Made by a program: the position numbers and the translations under genes
The notes under the pieces: generated by a model
The model's input: the letters and a program-made list of their open reading frames with translations, nothing else
Database searches by the model: none
Told to the model about the DNA's origin: nothing
Part shown: positions 28,112 through 36,191 of the stretch, in pieces
Layout of the letters: each line of letters begins with the position of its first letter
Position numbering within the stretch: the stretch's first letter is position 1
Assembly: GCA_020725465.1 (NCBI GenBank)
Contig: DYEY01000054.1
Coordinates: 1 to 64,000, forward strand
DNA from: Dethiobacter sp.
GTDB taxonomy: Bacteria > Bacillota > Dethiobacteria > Dethiobacterales > Dethiobacteraceae
Direction: 5' to 3'
Length of the DNA stretch: 64,000 nucleotides

Positions 28112-29194
28112 TTGAGCCGACGTTTGATTTTGTTCTCGGGCCTGTTGCTTGGCGTTTTGGGGGTAGTCCTGGTGAAACTGGGCAACCCCGCCAATATGGG
28201 TGTCTGTGTCGCCTGTTTTGTCAGGGATATTGCCGGTGGTTTGGGGCTGCACCGGGCAGCGGCCGTACAGTACCTGCGCCCGGAAATATCGGGATTCGTG
28301 CTCGGTTCTTTCCTCGCGGCACTATATGCCGGTGAATTCAGGGCCCGCGGCGGGTCTTCGCCCATGCTCCGCTTTTTTATCGGTTTTGCCGTTATGATCG
28401 GTGCCCTGGTTTTCCTCGGTTGCCCGCTGCGTATGGTGCTGCGCCTGGGTGCCGGCGACCTAAACGCTCTGGTTGGACTTATAGGGTTTATTGCCGGTAT
28501 CGGCGCCGGGGTTTTATTCCTGCAGCGCGGTTTTTCCCTGGGCCGTTCCCAGAACCTGGTGAAAGCCAATGGCGTGGCGATGCCGGTCCTGGCCCTGGCT
28601 GTACTGGCACTGGTGGTGACCGCTCCTGTTTTTATCTTCTTCAGCGAGACAGGACCGGGGTCATTGCGGGCGCCTTTCCTTATTTCGCTGGGAGCCGGAC
28701 TTGTGATCGGCATCGTCATCCAGCGCAGCCGCCTGTGCCAGGCGGGAGCTTTCCGTGACCTGTTTCTGCTCCGGGATCCGCACCTGTTTTATGGGACTCT
28801 GGCCATCCTGGCCGGCGCTCTTGTCTTTAATTTTGTGTTCGGCTACTTTAAGCTGGGCTTTGCCGGTCAGCCCGTGGCTCATACCGATGGTTTGTGGAAT
28901 TTTACCGGTATGCTGGTGGTGGGACTTGGCGCCACGCTGCTGGGCGGGTGCCCAATCCGGCAAACGGTAATGGCAGGTGAGGGTGACGCCGACGCCGGCA
29001 TGGCTTTTTTCGGCCTGCTGGCCGGGGCCGCTTTTGCCCATAACTTCGGTATGGCTTCCAGCCCCGCCGGCGCCACCGTGGCCGGCAAAATCGGAGTTAT
29101 TCTTGCGCTGGCGTTCCTGGTCACTGTGGGCCTGGCGGCGGAACTACCCAAGACTGTTACAATGAGTAAAGGAGGCGCTAAAATTGGCGGCTAA
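28112..29194 (+). CDS. yedE: YedE-family transporter (putative selenium/sulfur importer)
   Basis: YedE/YeeE proteins are polytopic membrane proteins; this branch is a candidate selenium transporter. The 360-residue protein has about ten hydrophobic segments in two repeated halves, each with the hallmark G-C-P motif (FLGCPLRMVLRLGAGD and LLGGCPIRQTVMAGEGD), plus conserved Cys in MGVCVACF and RLCQAGAFRD. TTG 28112 is chosen because AGGGAG lies eight bases before it; GTG 28103 is an alternative. It is followed by an overlapping yedF. Confidence 0.88.
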   Translation: MSRRLILFSGLLLGVLGVVLVKLGNPANMGVCVACFVRDIAGGLGLHRAAAVQYLRPEISGFVLGSFLAALYAGEFRARGGSSPMLRFFIGFAVMIGALVFLGCPLRMVLRLGAGDLNALVGLIGFIAGIGAGVLFLQRGFSLGRSQNLVKANGVAMPVLALAVLALVVTAPVFIFFSETGPGSLRAPFLISLGAGLVIGIVIQRSRLCQAGAFRDLFLLRDPHLFYGTLAILAGALVFNFVFGYFKLGFAGQPVAHTDGLWNFTGMLVVGLGATLLGGCPIRQTVMAGEGDADAGMAFFGLLAGAAFAHNFGMASSPAGATVAGKIGVILALAFLVTVGLAAELPKTVTMSKGGAKIGG

Positions 29195-29411
29195 ACAGAA
29201 TGTGCTGGATGTGCGCGGGCTTTCCTGCCCCGAACCGGTGGTGCGGACCAGGCAGGCGCTGGCGGCGGACCCGTCCGGCGAGCTGGTTGTTATAACCGAT
29301 AACCGCGTTTCGGTGGAAAATATCCGCCGTTTTGTCACAGGGGCCGGTTACTCCTTTACCGTGGCAAATGACAACGGAGATTATCTCATTTCAGTGAAGG
29401 CAAAGCAGTAA
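29184..29411 (+). CDS. yedF: Short YedF/TusA-like sulfur-carrier protein
   Basis: This 75-residue protein is a single TusA/SirA-like domain with the CPxP motif (GLSCPEPVV), whose Cys can carry a persulfide or perselenide. Selenium-associated YedF proteins are usually about 200 residues with a second DsrE-like domain, which is missing here. TTG 29184 lies inside the end of yedE behind AAGGAGG, so the two are coupled. It likely passes sulfur or selenium between YedE, the desulfurase and the DUF3343 protein. Confidence 0.82.
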   Translation: MAAKQNVLDVRGLSCPEPVVRTRQALAADPSGELVVITDNRVSVENIRRFVTGAGYSFTVANDNGDYLISVKAKQ

Positions 29412-29422
29412 GGAGAAAAGCT

Positions 29423-29713
29423 TTGGAAAAATACCTGGTGGTCACCTTTCCTTCCGTTTCCCACGCGCTCAGGTTTGAAAAGCTGATGCTTGGTTTACAG
29501 GCACCGGTAAAGCTTATCCCTGTGCCCCGTGTTATTTCCTCATCGTGCGGTATCGCTGCCAGGCTTCCCGCGGAAATGGCGGGCAAGGTGGCAGAACTGG
29601 CACTTTCAGGGCGGGCGGAACTGGAGAAGGTCTATATGTTTACCGGTGAAACGGGCAGGATAACATCGGTACAACCCTGTGCCGGACCCTGGGAGGCGCC
29701 GGAAGAATACTAG
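29423..29713 (+). CDS. DUF3343 protein (putative Se/S carrier)
   Basis: A 96-residue DUF3343 protein with the conserved SSSCGIAAR motif. The family regularly accompanies YedE, YedF and a desulfurase and is thought to carry selenium or sulfur, though this is unproven. TTG 29423 follows AAGGAG. It closes the yedE-yedF operon; the next gene yggT begins 55 bases later behind its own ribosome site. Confidence 0.82.
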   Translation: MEKYLVVTFPSVSHALRFEKLMLGLQAPVKLIPVPRVISSSCGIAARLPAEMAGKVAELALSGRAELEKVYMFTGETGRITSVQPCAGPWEAPEEY

Positions 29714-29768
29714 CCAAACAGATAAGCCTGTGATACAATAGTCCTGAAATACGAGAGGAGCTGGTAAA

Positions 29769-30023
29769 GTGTCACAGGCACAGGCGGTTGTAAACCTTTT
29801 TTTTAACATATTGATCTATTTGTTGTTCGCCCGTGTCATTCTCTCCTGGCTACCCACCGCCCGGAACAACCCGCTGGTGCGCTTTATCTACGAAATCACC
29901 GAGCCGCTGCTTTCACCCTTCCGCAGGATTATGCCCCGCACCGGTATGCCTGTTGACTTTTCTCCCATACTGGCCTTTTTTGTCCTGCAGATAGTGCGTA
30001 ACTTCATTATACGTATGCTCTGA
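29769..30023 (+). CDS. yggT: YggT-family membrane protein
   Basis: An 84-residue YggT protein with two hydrophobic segments and the family core FARVILSWLPTARNNPLVRFIYEITEPLLSPFRR in the first half, then IMPRTGMPVDFSPILAF. In other bacteria the family is linked to the division/cell-envelope gene neighbourhood and osmotic tolerance. GTG start at 29769. A terminator follows. Confidence 0.88.
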   Translation: MSQAQAVVNLFFNILIYLLFARVILSWLPTARNNPLVRFIYEITEPLLSPFRRIMPRTGMPVDFSPILAFFVLQIVRNFIIRML

Positions 30024-30039
30024 CGACGCGCATAATATC

Positions 30040-30074
30040 CTCCTGTGGTTAAAGACTAACCACGGGAGTTTTTT
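30040..30074 (+). terminator. Terminator after yggT
   Basis: A 12-base stem with one mismatch (30040-30051 with 30057-30068) is followed by a run of six T. Confidence 0.9.
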
Positions 30075-30137
30075 ATGCAAACGGTTATGTATTAAATAGT
30101 TTTATGCCTCCTCTGTAATATTTTAGTGTCACAGGCC

Positions 30138-30174
30138 TTGACACCGGGTGCTTCCCGACGTATAATCATAACAA
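30138..30174 (+). promoter_or_regulatory. Consensus promoter of the rubrerythrin gene, PerR-like box
   Basis: TTGACA (30138-30143), exactly 17 bases, TATAAT (30161-30166): a perfect sigma-A promoter. Bases 30160-30174 match 11 of 14 fixed positions of the PerR box (TTATAAT-N-ATTATAA) and overlap the -10, so peroxide-sensing repression is plausible. Confidence 0.7.
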
Positions 30175-30202
30175 CAATAATTATTAATAAGGAGTGGATT
30201 AT

Positions 30203-30619
30203 ATGGAGCTGGTAAACGAGAACATCATTGGCGTGTGCAAGGACACCTGCGTTACAGACGAGGTGGGAACCGAATTTAAGGGCGAGACCTGGGAAGTGGG
30301 TATTTATCTGGCCATGGCCAGACAGGCGCAGCGGGAGGGTTACCCGGAAGTTGCCCTGGTGCTGAAGGAAATCGCCATGGAAGAAGCCCAGCACGCAGCC
30401 TTGTTTGCCGAACTGAGCGGCAAAATTTCCAAAAGCACCAAGGAGAACCTGGAAAAGATGTTAAAAGGCGAAATTGAAGCCAACAAAGGCAAGCGGGCTG
30501 CCGCCATGAAGGCGAAAGAAGCCGGCATTGACCAGGCGCACGACGTTCTGGATGAGTCTAGCCGTGACGAAGCACGGCACGCCCGTGCCCTCAAAGGGCT
30601 CCTTGACCGTTATTTTTAA
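30203..30619 (+). CDS. Rubrerythrin-like diiron protein without rubredoxin domain
   Basis: A 138-residue ferritin-like protein. Two ExxH pairs (EEAQH, DEARH) plus upstream Glu residues form a diiron site of the rubrerythrin type, used to detoxify hydrogen peroxide in anaerobes. The C-terminal rubredoxin domain of classical rubrerythrins is absent, so electrons must come from a partner. ATG 30203 follows AAGGAG by eight bases. It is a single-gene unit with a perfect promoter and its own terminator. Confidence 0.88.
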   Translation: MELVNENIIGVCKDTCVTDEVGTEFKGETWEVGIYLAMARQAQREGYPEVALVLKEIAMEEAQHAALFAELSGKISKSTKENLEKMLKGEIEANKGKRAAAMKAKEAGIDQAHDVLDESSRDEARHARALKGLLDRYF

Positions 30620-30626
30620 CAGGCAG

Positions 30627-30658
30627 ACGGCAGGCCACAAGCCTGCCGTTATTGTTTT
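30627..30658 (+). terminator. Terminator after the rubrerythrin gene
   Basis: ACGGCAGGC pairs with GCCTGCCGT around five bases, followed by a T-rich tail. Confidence 0.85.
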
Positions 30659-30729
30659 ACACAGCTCGGTCCGCTATAATAATCAATAGGAAAAGACAGG
30701 TAGCTGCCTGTACGGGAAGGGGAAGGACA

Positions 30730-31143
30730 GTGAGCCAGATAGAAAGCAAAATGATTGCTGCTGCGGCCATCCGCCTGGCGCTGACCACTGACAGGGAAAC
30801 GGAAAAAGAGCTCAAAACGGAACTGGCGCGCCAGGGGATCCGGTCCACCGCCGTGGATTACGGCGGAGAATTTATTTCCTCAGTCCAGAAAGTGGTGGAA
30901 AGAGCAGTGGTGGCAGCCAAGCGCGAAGGTGTTATTGAAACTACCCACCTGGGCGAAGGTGGTGTGGCCGGGGCCACCCGGGAAGCGCTTTCCCAGATTA
31001 TGCCCAAGGCACTGGGACTTAATGTGGGGGGTAAGGTCGGCATCGCCAGAAAAGGCGACCACGTGGCGGTGGCTATCTTCTTTGCCATCGGATTGCTGCA
31101 TTTAAACGAGGTAGCCATTGGTCTCGGCCACAGGGCTATTTAG
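30730..31143 (+). CDS. HutP-like RNA-binding protein
   Basis: The 137-residue product resembles HutP, the histidine- and Mg-dependent RNA antiterminator of the Bacillus hut operon, in its second half (VGIARKGDHVAVAIFFAIG, GLGHRAI). No histidine-degradation gene is present here, so the RNA target is unknown. GTG 30730 has a purine-rich ribosome site. The gene converges on dinB and their 3' ends overlap by eight bases. Confidence 0.65.
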   Translation: MSQIESKMIAAAAIRLALTTDRETEKELKTELARQGIRSTAVDYGGEFISSVQKVVERAVVAAKREGVIETTHLGEGGVAGATREALSQIMPKALGLNVGGKVGIARKGDHVAVAIFFAIGLLHLNEVAIGLGHRAI

Positions 31144-32323
31144 GTCCACCTCCCTTGGTTTGGCAGAGCCGGGCGCGCTGCAGCGAATCGTCACCAAAAC
31201 GGTCTTTTAACCGGTCCACCGTCCTGGTCAGCCTTTCCAGCCGTTCACTGTCCGCACCAAAGAGGCTGAGCTGGTGCCCGACTCCCGCCTCTGTCAGGTT
31301 GGAGACGGTGACGCCAAGCAGCCTGATTTTGCGCCAGGGTTCAAATGAATGCCGGTGAATTTCCCGCGCTGTGTGGTAAATAACCTCGGTCAGCCCCGTA
31401 GGCTCACCCAGGGTGCGGGCACGGGTCATGTTAACAAAATTATGGTCCCTGACGGTGAGGGATACCGTCCTGGCCAGGCAGCCGCTGCGACGCAGGCGCC
31501 TGGCCACTTTATCACAGAGATCCAGCAGTACCGTATCCACCTCCGCGGGGTCACTGATATCCCTGGGCAGTGTTACCGAGTGGCCGACGGACTTGACCGA
31601 ATCCAGCGCCGAAGGGTCCACCGGCGATTCGTCGTGCCCCCGGGCCAGCTGGTGCAGGATCTCTCCCATTACACCGAAGCGGCCGGAGAGGAGCCGTACC
31701 GGCATGGCCGCCAGCTGCCCGATGGTGGCAACCCCCATTTCCTGCAGAACAGGGATGGTCTTTCTGCCCACTCCCACCATTTCCCCCACCGGCAGTGGCC
31801 AGAGTACAGCCGGCACCTGTTCCGGGTAAAGCACGGTGAAGCCGCGGGGTTTTTGCCGCTCCGAGGCCATTTTGGCCAGGAATTTGTTTGACGAAATTCC
31901 CACCGAGCAGGGAAGCTCCAGTTCATCCCCAAGGCGGCGCTGCAGGTCAAGGGCTATTTCCTCCGCCGGCCCGAACAGGCGCCCGCAACCGGTTACATCC
32001 AGCCAGGCCTCGTCGATGGAATAAGGCTCCACCAGCGGTGTGTAACGGAGCAGGATGTCCAGGATGCGGCGGGAGTAATCAAGATAAAGCCGGTGATCCG
32101 GCCGGATGAACAACCCCTCCGGGCACAGTTTTCTCGCCTGCCAGACCGGCATGGCAGTCTTTACCCCGCTCGCCCTGGCTTCATACGAGGCGGTAAGTAT
32201 GATGCCGCGGCGCTCCCCGGGATCACCGGCCACCAGGACGGGCCTGCCCCTCAGCCCGGGTTCCCGGGCCTGGTGACAGGAAGCAAAGAAGGCGTTCATG
32301 TCCACGTGAATGATCCGGCGCAC
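31136..32323 (-). CDS. dinB: DNA polymerase IV (Y family)
   Basis: DinB performs translesion synthesis after DNA damage. The palm motifs HVDMNAFFAS and YSIDEAWLD carry the catalytic acids, SVGISSNKFLAKMAS is conserved, and a little-finger domain ends with a QLSLF clamp-binding motif. The length is 395 residues. GTG 32323 is chosen because GGGAGG precedes it by seven bases. A LexA box abuts the ribosome site, so the gene should be SOS-induced. Confidence 0.95.
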   Translation of the reverse strand: MRRIIHVDMNAFFASCHQAREPGLRGRPVLVAGDPGERRGIILTASYEARASGVKTAMPVWQARKLCPEGLFIRPDHRLYLDYSRRILDILLRYTPLVEPYSIDEAWLDVTGCGRLFGPAEEIALDLQRRLGDELELPCSVGISSNKFLAKMASERQKPRGFTVLYPEQVPAVLWPLPVGEMVGVGRKTIPVLQEMGVATIGQLAAMPVRLLSGRFGVMGEILHQLARGHDESPVDPSALDSVKSVGHSVTLPRDISDPAEVDTVLLDLCDKVARRLRRSGCLARTVSLTVRDHNFVNMTRARTLGEPTGLTEVIYHTAREIHRHSFEPWRKIRLLGVTVSNLTEAGVGHQLSLFGADSERLERLTRTVDRLKDRFGDDSLQRARLCQTKGGGPK

Positions 32324-32336
32324 AAAAAAGCCTCCC

Positions 32337-32385
32337 CGAACACGTGTTCTGCTTTCATTATAACAAAAGTACGGCGCTGCGGCAA
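32337..32385 (-). promoter_or_regulatory. dinB promoter and LexA box
   Basis: CGAACACGTGTTCT (plus strand 32337-32350) matches the LexA consensus except the last base. On the minus strand TTGCCG (32385-32380) and TATAAT (32362-32357) are spaced by 17 bases, placing the operator at the start of transcription. Confidence 0.82.
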
Positions 32386-32408
32386 ACAAAAAAGCGGAAC
32401 TGCCCCGC

Positions 32409-32960
32409 CTAAATTTTCAGTATTTTTTTCAGGGATTTTTCCGCCACTTCGGCCATTTCTTCGTAACCGTCGATGGTTGGGTGGCAGCCGTCGGTGGTCA
32501 GCTCCACCCGGAAACGCCCGGTGGTAGCAATAAACGCTTGGTTAAAGGGAATCACATCAAGTCCGTACCGGGCGGCCAGGTCCAGGTATTGAGCGCGGTA
32601 GCCGGCCAGCACGCCTTCCACAGCAGGCTCGTCCACCGGTGTGGGGAGTCCCAGTATGGGTACCACACCAGCCTCCTGAACCCGGCGGCAGATCTCCTCC
32701 GCCTCCCTGCCGATGCTGGCGGCCTGGCGTCCCCAGTAGGCGTCGTTGGCGCCGCCAAGCAGGATAAGGTGGCTTGGCCCTGCGGCAAGCGCCCGCGGCA
32801 GGCGCTGCAGCATATTAGAGACTGTGTCGCCGTTTATGCCGCCGTTGATTATCCGCAGCTTCAGCCTGGCTGATACCATTTTTACCCAGGAATGGTTTGG
32901 TCCGTACGGAAAACCGTAGGTAATGGAATCCCCCAGGGCATAGATAAGTATCCCGTCCAT
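32409..32960 (-). CDS. SGNH/GDSL-family hydrolase
   Basis: A 183-residue SGNH hydrolase with block I GDSITYG (nucleophile Ser), block II Gly in INGGINGDT, block III GGANDAYWG and block V DGCHP with the catalytic Asp and His. These enzymes act on esters of lipids, sugars or thioesters; the substrate is not predictable. There is no signal peptide, so it is cytoplasmic. It stands alone between dinB and the VanW gene. Confidence 0.9.
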   Translation of the reverse strand: MDGILIYALGDSITYGFPYGPNHSWVKMVSARLKLRIINGGINGDTVSNMLQRLPRALAAGPSHLILLGGANDAYWGRQAASIGREAEEICRRVQEAGVVPILGLPTPVDEPAVEGVLAGYRAQYLDLAARYGLDVIPFNQAFIATTGRFRVELTTDGCHPTIDGYEEMAEVAEKSLKKILKI

Positions 32961-33018
32961 TACGCATCACCGTGTAAACAGTTCGCCGCCGGACCCGCTC
33001 TTTCCTGCCGCCTGAAAG

Positions 33019-34374
33019 TCAGTCTTCCCCCGTTCCGCGCAGGTATTCGTCCGCCACGGGATGATACGTATCGCTGGAGATCATCTCCCTTCCCGTCTCC
33101 ACCCCGTCCTGGTAGAATACCCGCCATACCGTTACCCGGTACCCCGGCTGGCCTTCCTTAACCAGCTTAATCTCCCCGGCGGGCAGCTCGGTGGTATCGG
33201 TGAAATTCCGTCCCTGCCTGATAATCAGCTGGTTGGTCACGACCAGCCTGACTTCCCGGCTTTGGGCAGGGTCTCCGTACATGTTGACGGTAAGCCTGGC
33301 GCCGTCAAAGAATGTCCTGAGCCAGACGGCATACGGCCGGTCATTTAAGAAACGCAGGTCTCTCCACCCGTAGGAAACGGTGGCGTCCAGTCCCGGCGGC
33401 AGATAGCCCACAGTCAGGCTGTGGTTGGCTCGTTCCAGCACGCTTAATTCCGCCAGCAGCACCGTATTGTACAGCGTGGAGGAAACCTGGCAGACGCCGC
33501 CGCCTATCCCCTCCACCAGTTTTTTGTTCATAATAACCGGAGCTTTTTTATACCCTTTCTCAGCATCGGTGCTTCCTACCACCCTGTTAAAGGAAAACTC
33601 CTCGCCCGACATAATAATAATGTTGTCCAGGGCGGCGGCTGCCAACCTGATATTGTGCACCCGGTTGGGTATGGCGGATGACACAGGGGTACTGGCGCTG
33701 GCAACCAATGACCTGATGCCAAGCTTGGCCAGAACAGGTTCCGTGATCTTTGGTTCCACTTCCTCCACCGCTATCTCTGTGGTGCCAATCTCCGGAAAAG
33801 AGGCCAGGGCGGCAATCAGGCCTTCCAGTGTACGGCTTAAGTCCACTATCCTGCCCGCTTTTTCCGGGACGATTACCACGGTGGTGTTATTGTCAGAAAG
33901 CTCAAAACGGGCATCTTCTGGCTCGCGATAAAGCTCCGACCGCAGCCCGTTCATGGCCTCATAAAACAGTCCTTCATCCACCTGGAAGGCCAGGGGCAAG
34001 TTGACACGGTTTATTATCAGGCGGAACCTGGACGGATAATCAAGCACATGCAGACCCTGCCTGGCCGTATGGTAAGCTGCCGCCACAGAGCCGGAGATAT
34101 CCGGTTTTACCCCAAGCTCAGCCCAGTCAAAGGACCAGGATTGCCCGCAGTATTGAAATAACAGCGGTCTTGCCGGCATTTCCTCCTTTTTGAGCCATTG
34201 CTCAAGGCGCCGAGCCGCCTGCTCCGCGGTAAGTCCGCCGAGAGGGATACCGCTTATCATAACGCCGTGGTAAATTCTCCTTTGGCAGTAATAATAGTCG
34301 GCGCCAAACAAAGCCAAAAACAAGGCCAGGACTGCCAGGCGCCAAAATAAATGGCGGAACCGTCTTTTGTCCAT
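33019..34374 (-). CDS. VanW-family cell-wall protein
   Basis: A 451-residue exported protein. An N-terminal membrane segment (about residues 11-30) is followed by a peptidoglycan-binding-4-type region, then the VanW domain with GGGVCQVSSTLYN and YLPPGLDATVSYG, and a C-terminal G5-like region. Such proteins are common in spore-forming Firmicutes and are presumed to act at the cell wall; the VanW role in glycopeptide resistance is unknown. No resistance genes accompany it. Confidence 0.9.
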   Translation of the reverse strand: MDKRRFRHLFWRLAVLALFLALFGADYYYCQRRIYHGVMISGIPLGGLTAEQAARRLEQWLKKEEMPARPLLFQYCGQSWSFDWAELGVKPDISGSVAAAYHTARQGLHVLDYPSRFRLIINRVNLPLAFQVDEGLFYEAMNGLRSELYREPEDARFELSDNNTTVVIVPEKAGRIVDLSRTLEGLIAALASFPEIGTTEIAVEEVEPKITEPVLAKLGIRSLVASASTPVSSAIPNRVHNIRLAAAALDNIIIMSGEEFSFNRVVGSTDAEKGYKKAPVIMNKKLVEGIGGGVCQVSSTLYNTVLLAELSVLERANHSLTVGYLPPGLDATVSYGWRDLRFLNDRPYAVWLRTFFDGARLTVNMYGDPAQSREVRLVVTNQLIIRQGRNFTDTTELPAGEIKLVKEGQPGYRVTVWRVFYQDGVETGREMISSDTYHPVADEYLRGTGED

Positions 34375-34455
34375 TTATTTAGTTCCCCTGCTCTTCTCAG
34401 TTTTCCGTCAAATACAGCTATATTAATTTTATGGGTAGCAGTGATTAATTATGTT

Positions 34456-34504
34456 AAAAAAAAATTATTGCCCGGCGTATATTTTAGTCTGGCCGGGCAA
34501 TAAT
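34456..34504 (-). terminator. Terminator downstream of the oadB operon
   Basis: A 12-base stem (34464-34475 with 34493-34504) is followed by a run of nine T on the minus strand. It is the likely end of the oadG-biotin carrier-oadB transcript, about 100 bases past the oadB stop. Confidence 0.85.
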
Positions 34505-34511
34505 AAGAGTG

Positions 34512-34589
34512 AACCTCACAGTGGCCGAAAGTTGCATGTAAATGGCTCAATTTACATCAACCCAACAAAAGCCTTCTGTGAGGTTTTTT
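34512..34589. ncRNA. Structured element between VanW and oadB genes
   Basis: The outer arms (34512-34521 and 34576-34585) pair over ten bases. Inside are a GGC/GCC helix (34523-34525 with 34571-34573), an asymmetric internal loop (CGAAA opposite nine bases) and an 11-bp stem with a single bulge (34531-34542 with 34551-34561) capped by eight bases. Six T follow on the plus strand. It could be a plus-strand small RNA with its terminator or part of the oadB 3' UTR. It matches no class I know. Confidence 0.45.
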
Positions 34590-34605
34590 GGTTGATAACC
34601 GGTTT

Positions 34606-35754
34606 TTAGCCGAGCAGGGAAAGGAGGATACCGGCAGCAATGGCTGAACCTATAACGCCGGCAACATTCGGCCCCATAGCATGCATGAGCAGGTAGTTGT
34701 TGGGGTTTGCTTCCTTGCCCACCACCTGGGAAACACGGGCGGCCATGGGCACGGCGGATACCCCGGCCGAGCCGATGAGGGGATTAACCTTACCTCCGCT
34801 TATTTTGCACATGATCTTGCCCATGATAACACCGGCGGCGGTACCCACGGCGAAGGCAGCCAGGCCCAGGACAATGATGGAAATTGTACTGAAAGTAAGA
34901 AACTTGTCGTAGCTGGCGGAAGCACCCACCGCGGTGCCAAGCATAATGACAACAATATTGTTCAGGTCATTCTGGGCCGTTTTGCTCAGGCGGTCGGTGA
35001 CGCCGCACTCCCGGAACAGGTTGCCCAGCATCAGCATGCCCAAAAGCGGAATAGCCGGCGGCAACAGCAGGCCGCAGAGGATGACCACGATTACCGGGAA
35101 CAGCACCCTCTCCGTCCGGGAAACCGGACGCAGCTGTTCCATTACGATCTGCCTTTCTGCCTTGGTGGTAAGCAGTCTCATTATGGGTGGCTGGATAATC
35201 GGCACCAGGGCCATATAAGAGTAGGCAGCCACCGCCACCGAGCCCAGCAGGTGAGGTGCCAGCTTGGAAGTGAGAAAGATAGCGGTGGGACCGTCGGCGC
35301 CGCCGATAATCCCGATGGACCCGGCTTCGGCGGCATTGAAACCCAGCAGCATGGCGCCGATGAGGGTGGTGAAAATGCCAAACTGCGCGGCGGCACCAAG
35401 GAGCAGCGTCTTGGGATTGGCAATGAGCGGACCAAAGTCGGTCATGGCGCCGATACCGAGGAATATCAGGGGCGGGAATATCCCCCGCTCGATACCCATG
35501 TAGAAATAACGAATCAGACCTCCGGTGGAAAGCAGCTGTCCGGTCTCTGAAAACACCGGATTGTCCATTATCCCGCCCAAAGGCAGGTTTACCAGCAGCA
35601 TGCCGAAACTGATGGGCACAAGCAAAAGAGGCTCATATTTTTTTTCCACACCCAGGTAAAGCAATGTGCAGGCGACCACCAGCATCATCAACTGGGGGAG
35701 CGTCATGGCGGCAAAACCGGTGCCCTCGATGAACATAAGAATTTTATCTAGCAT
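34606..35754 (-). CDS. oadB: Sodium-pumping decarboxylase beta subunit
   Basis: The beta subunit decarboxylates carboxybiotin and exports Na+ in oxaloacetate, methylmalonyl-CoA or glutaconyl-CoA decarboxylases. The 382-residue polytopic protein has the conserved IGIIGGADGPTAIF segment, PPIMRLLTT and PLIGSAGVSAVPMAARV. It is preceded by the biotin carrier and OadG-like genes. The carboxyltransferase alpha subunit, which decides the substrate, is not in the window, so OadB and MmdB cannot be told apart. Confidence 0.92.
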   Translation of the reverse strand: MLDKILMFIEGTGFAAMTLPQLMMLVVACTLLYLGVEKKYEPLLLVPISFGMLLVNLPLGGIMDNPVFSETGQLLSTGGLIRYFYMGIERGIFPPLIFLGIGAMTDFGPLIANPKTLLLGAAAQFGIFTTLIGAMLLGFNAAEAGSIGIIGGADGPTAIFLTSKLAPHLLGSVAVAAYSYMALVPIIQPPIMRLLTTKAERQIVMEQLRPVSRTERVLFPVIVVILCGLLLPPAIPLLGMLMLGNLFRECGVTDRLSKTAQNDLNNIVVIMLGTAVGASASYDKFLTFSTISIIVLGLAAFAVGTAAGVIMGKIMCKISGGKVNPLIGSAGVSAVPMAARVSQVVGKEANPNNYLLMHAMGPNVAGVIGSAIAAGILLSLLG

Positions 35755-35765
35755 TGATCCCCCCC

Positions 35766-36191
35766 CTATTCTATGACAACCATCAGATCACCCGTGTTAA
35801 CATTGGTCCCCTTGCTGACGGCAACCTCTTTCACAGTACCTCCCACCGGCGCCGTCACTTCATTTTCCATTTTCATGGCTTCCAGAATCAGCAGGACCTG
35901 GCCGGCTTTTACTTCCTGGCCGGCGCTTACCAGTACATTTATAACCACGCCGGGCATGGGAGCGGTAACTGAATTGCCGCCCGCTGCCGCTTTGGCCGCC
36001 GGTTTGGGCGGAGGCGGAGCCGGTCTGGCCGCTGCCGCCGGCGGTGCAGCTACCGGGGCTGCTTGCGGTGCAGCAGGGCGCACAGGAGCAGGGGGCGCCA
36101 TAGCAGGCGCCGGAGCAACTGCCGCCGCTCCCAACTCTTCAACGACCACATCGTATGCCTGTCCATTGACTGTTACTCTGAATTTTCTCAT
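35766..36191 (-). CDS. Biotin carrier subunit of the sodium-pumping decarboxylase
   Basis: A 141-residue protein: a short N-terminal domain, a long Ala/Pro-rich flexible linker (about residues 25-70) and a biotinyl domain whose Lys lies in EAMKMEN. It shuttles the carboxyl group from the carboxyltransferase to OadB. It overlaps the OadG-like gene upstream by four bases and lies 11 bases before oadB. Confidence 0.93.
   Translation of the reverse strand: MRKFRVTVNGQAYDVVVEELGAAAVAPAPAMAPPAPVRPAAPQAAPVAAPPAAAARPAPPPPKPAAKAAAGGNSVTAPMPGVVINVLVSAGQEVKAGQVLLILEAMKMENEVTAPVGGTVKEVAVSKGTNVNTGDLMVVIE

Noticed and set aside
27922-28719. Minus-strand open frame (265 codons) opposite yedE
   Set aside because: Covers the intergenic promoters and the antisense of yedE; Thr/Pro/Arg-rich nonsense composition.
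34512-34589. Hammerhead ribozyme in the structured element
   Set aside because: A CGAAA is present but the paired CUGAUGA core is not found on either strand.
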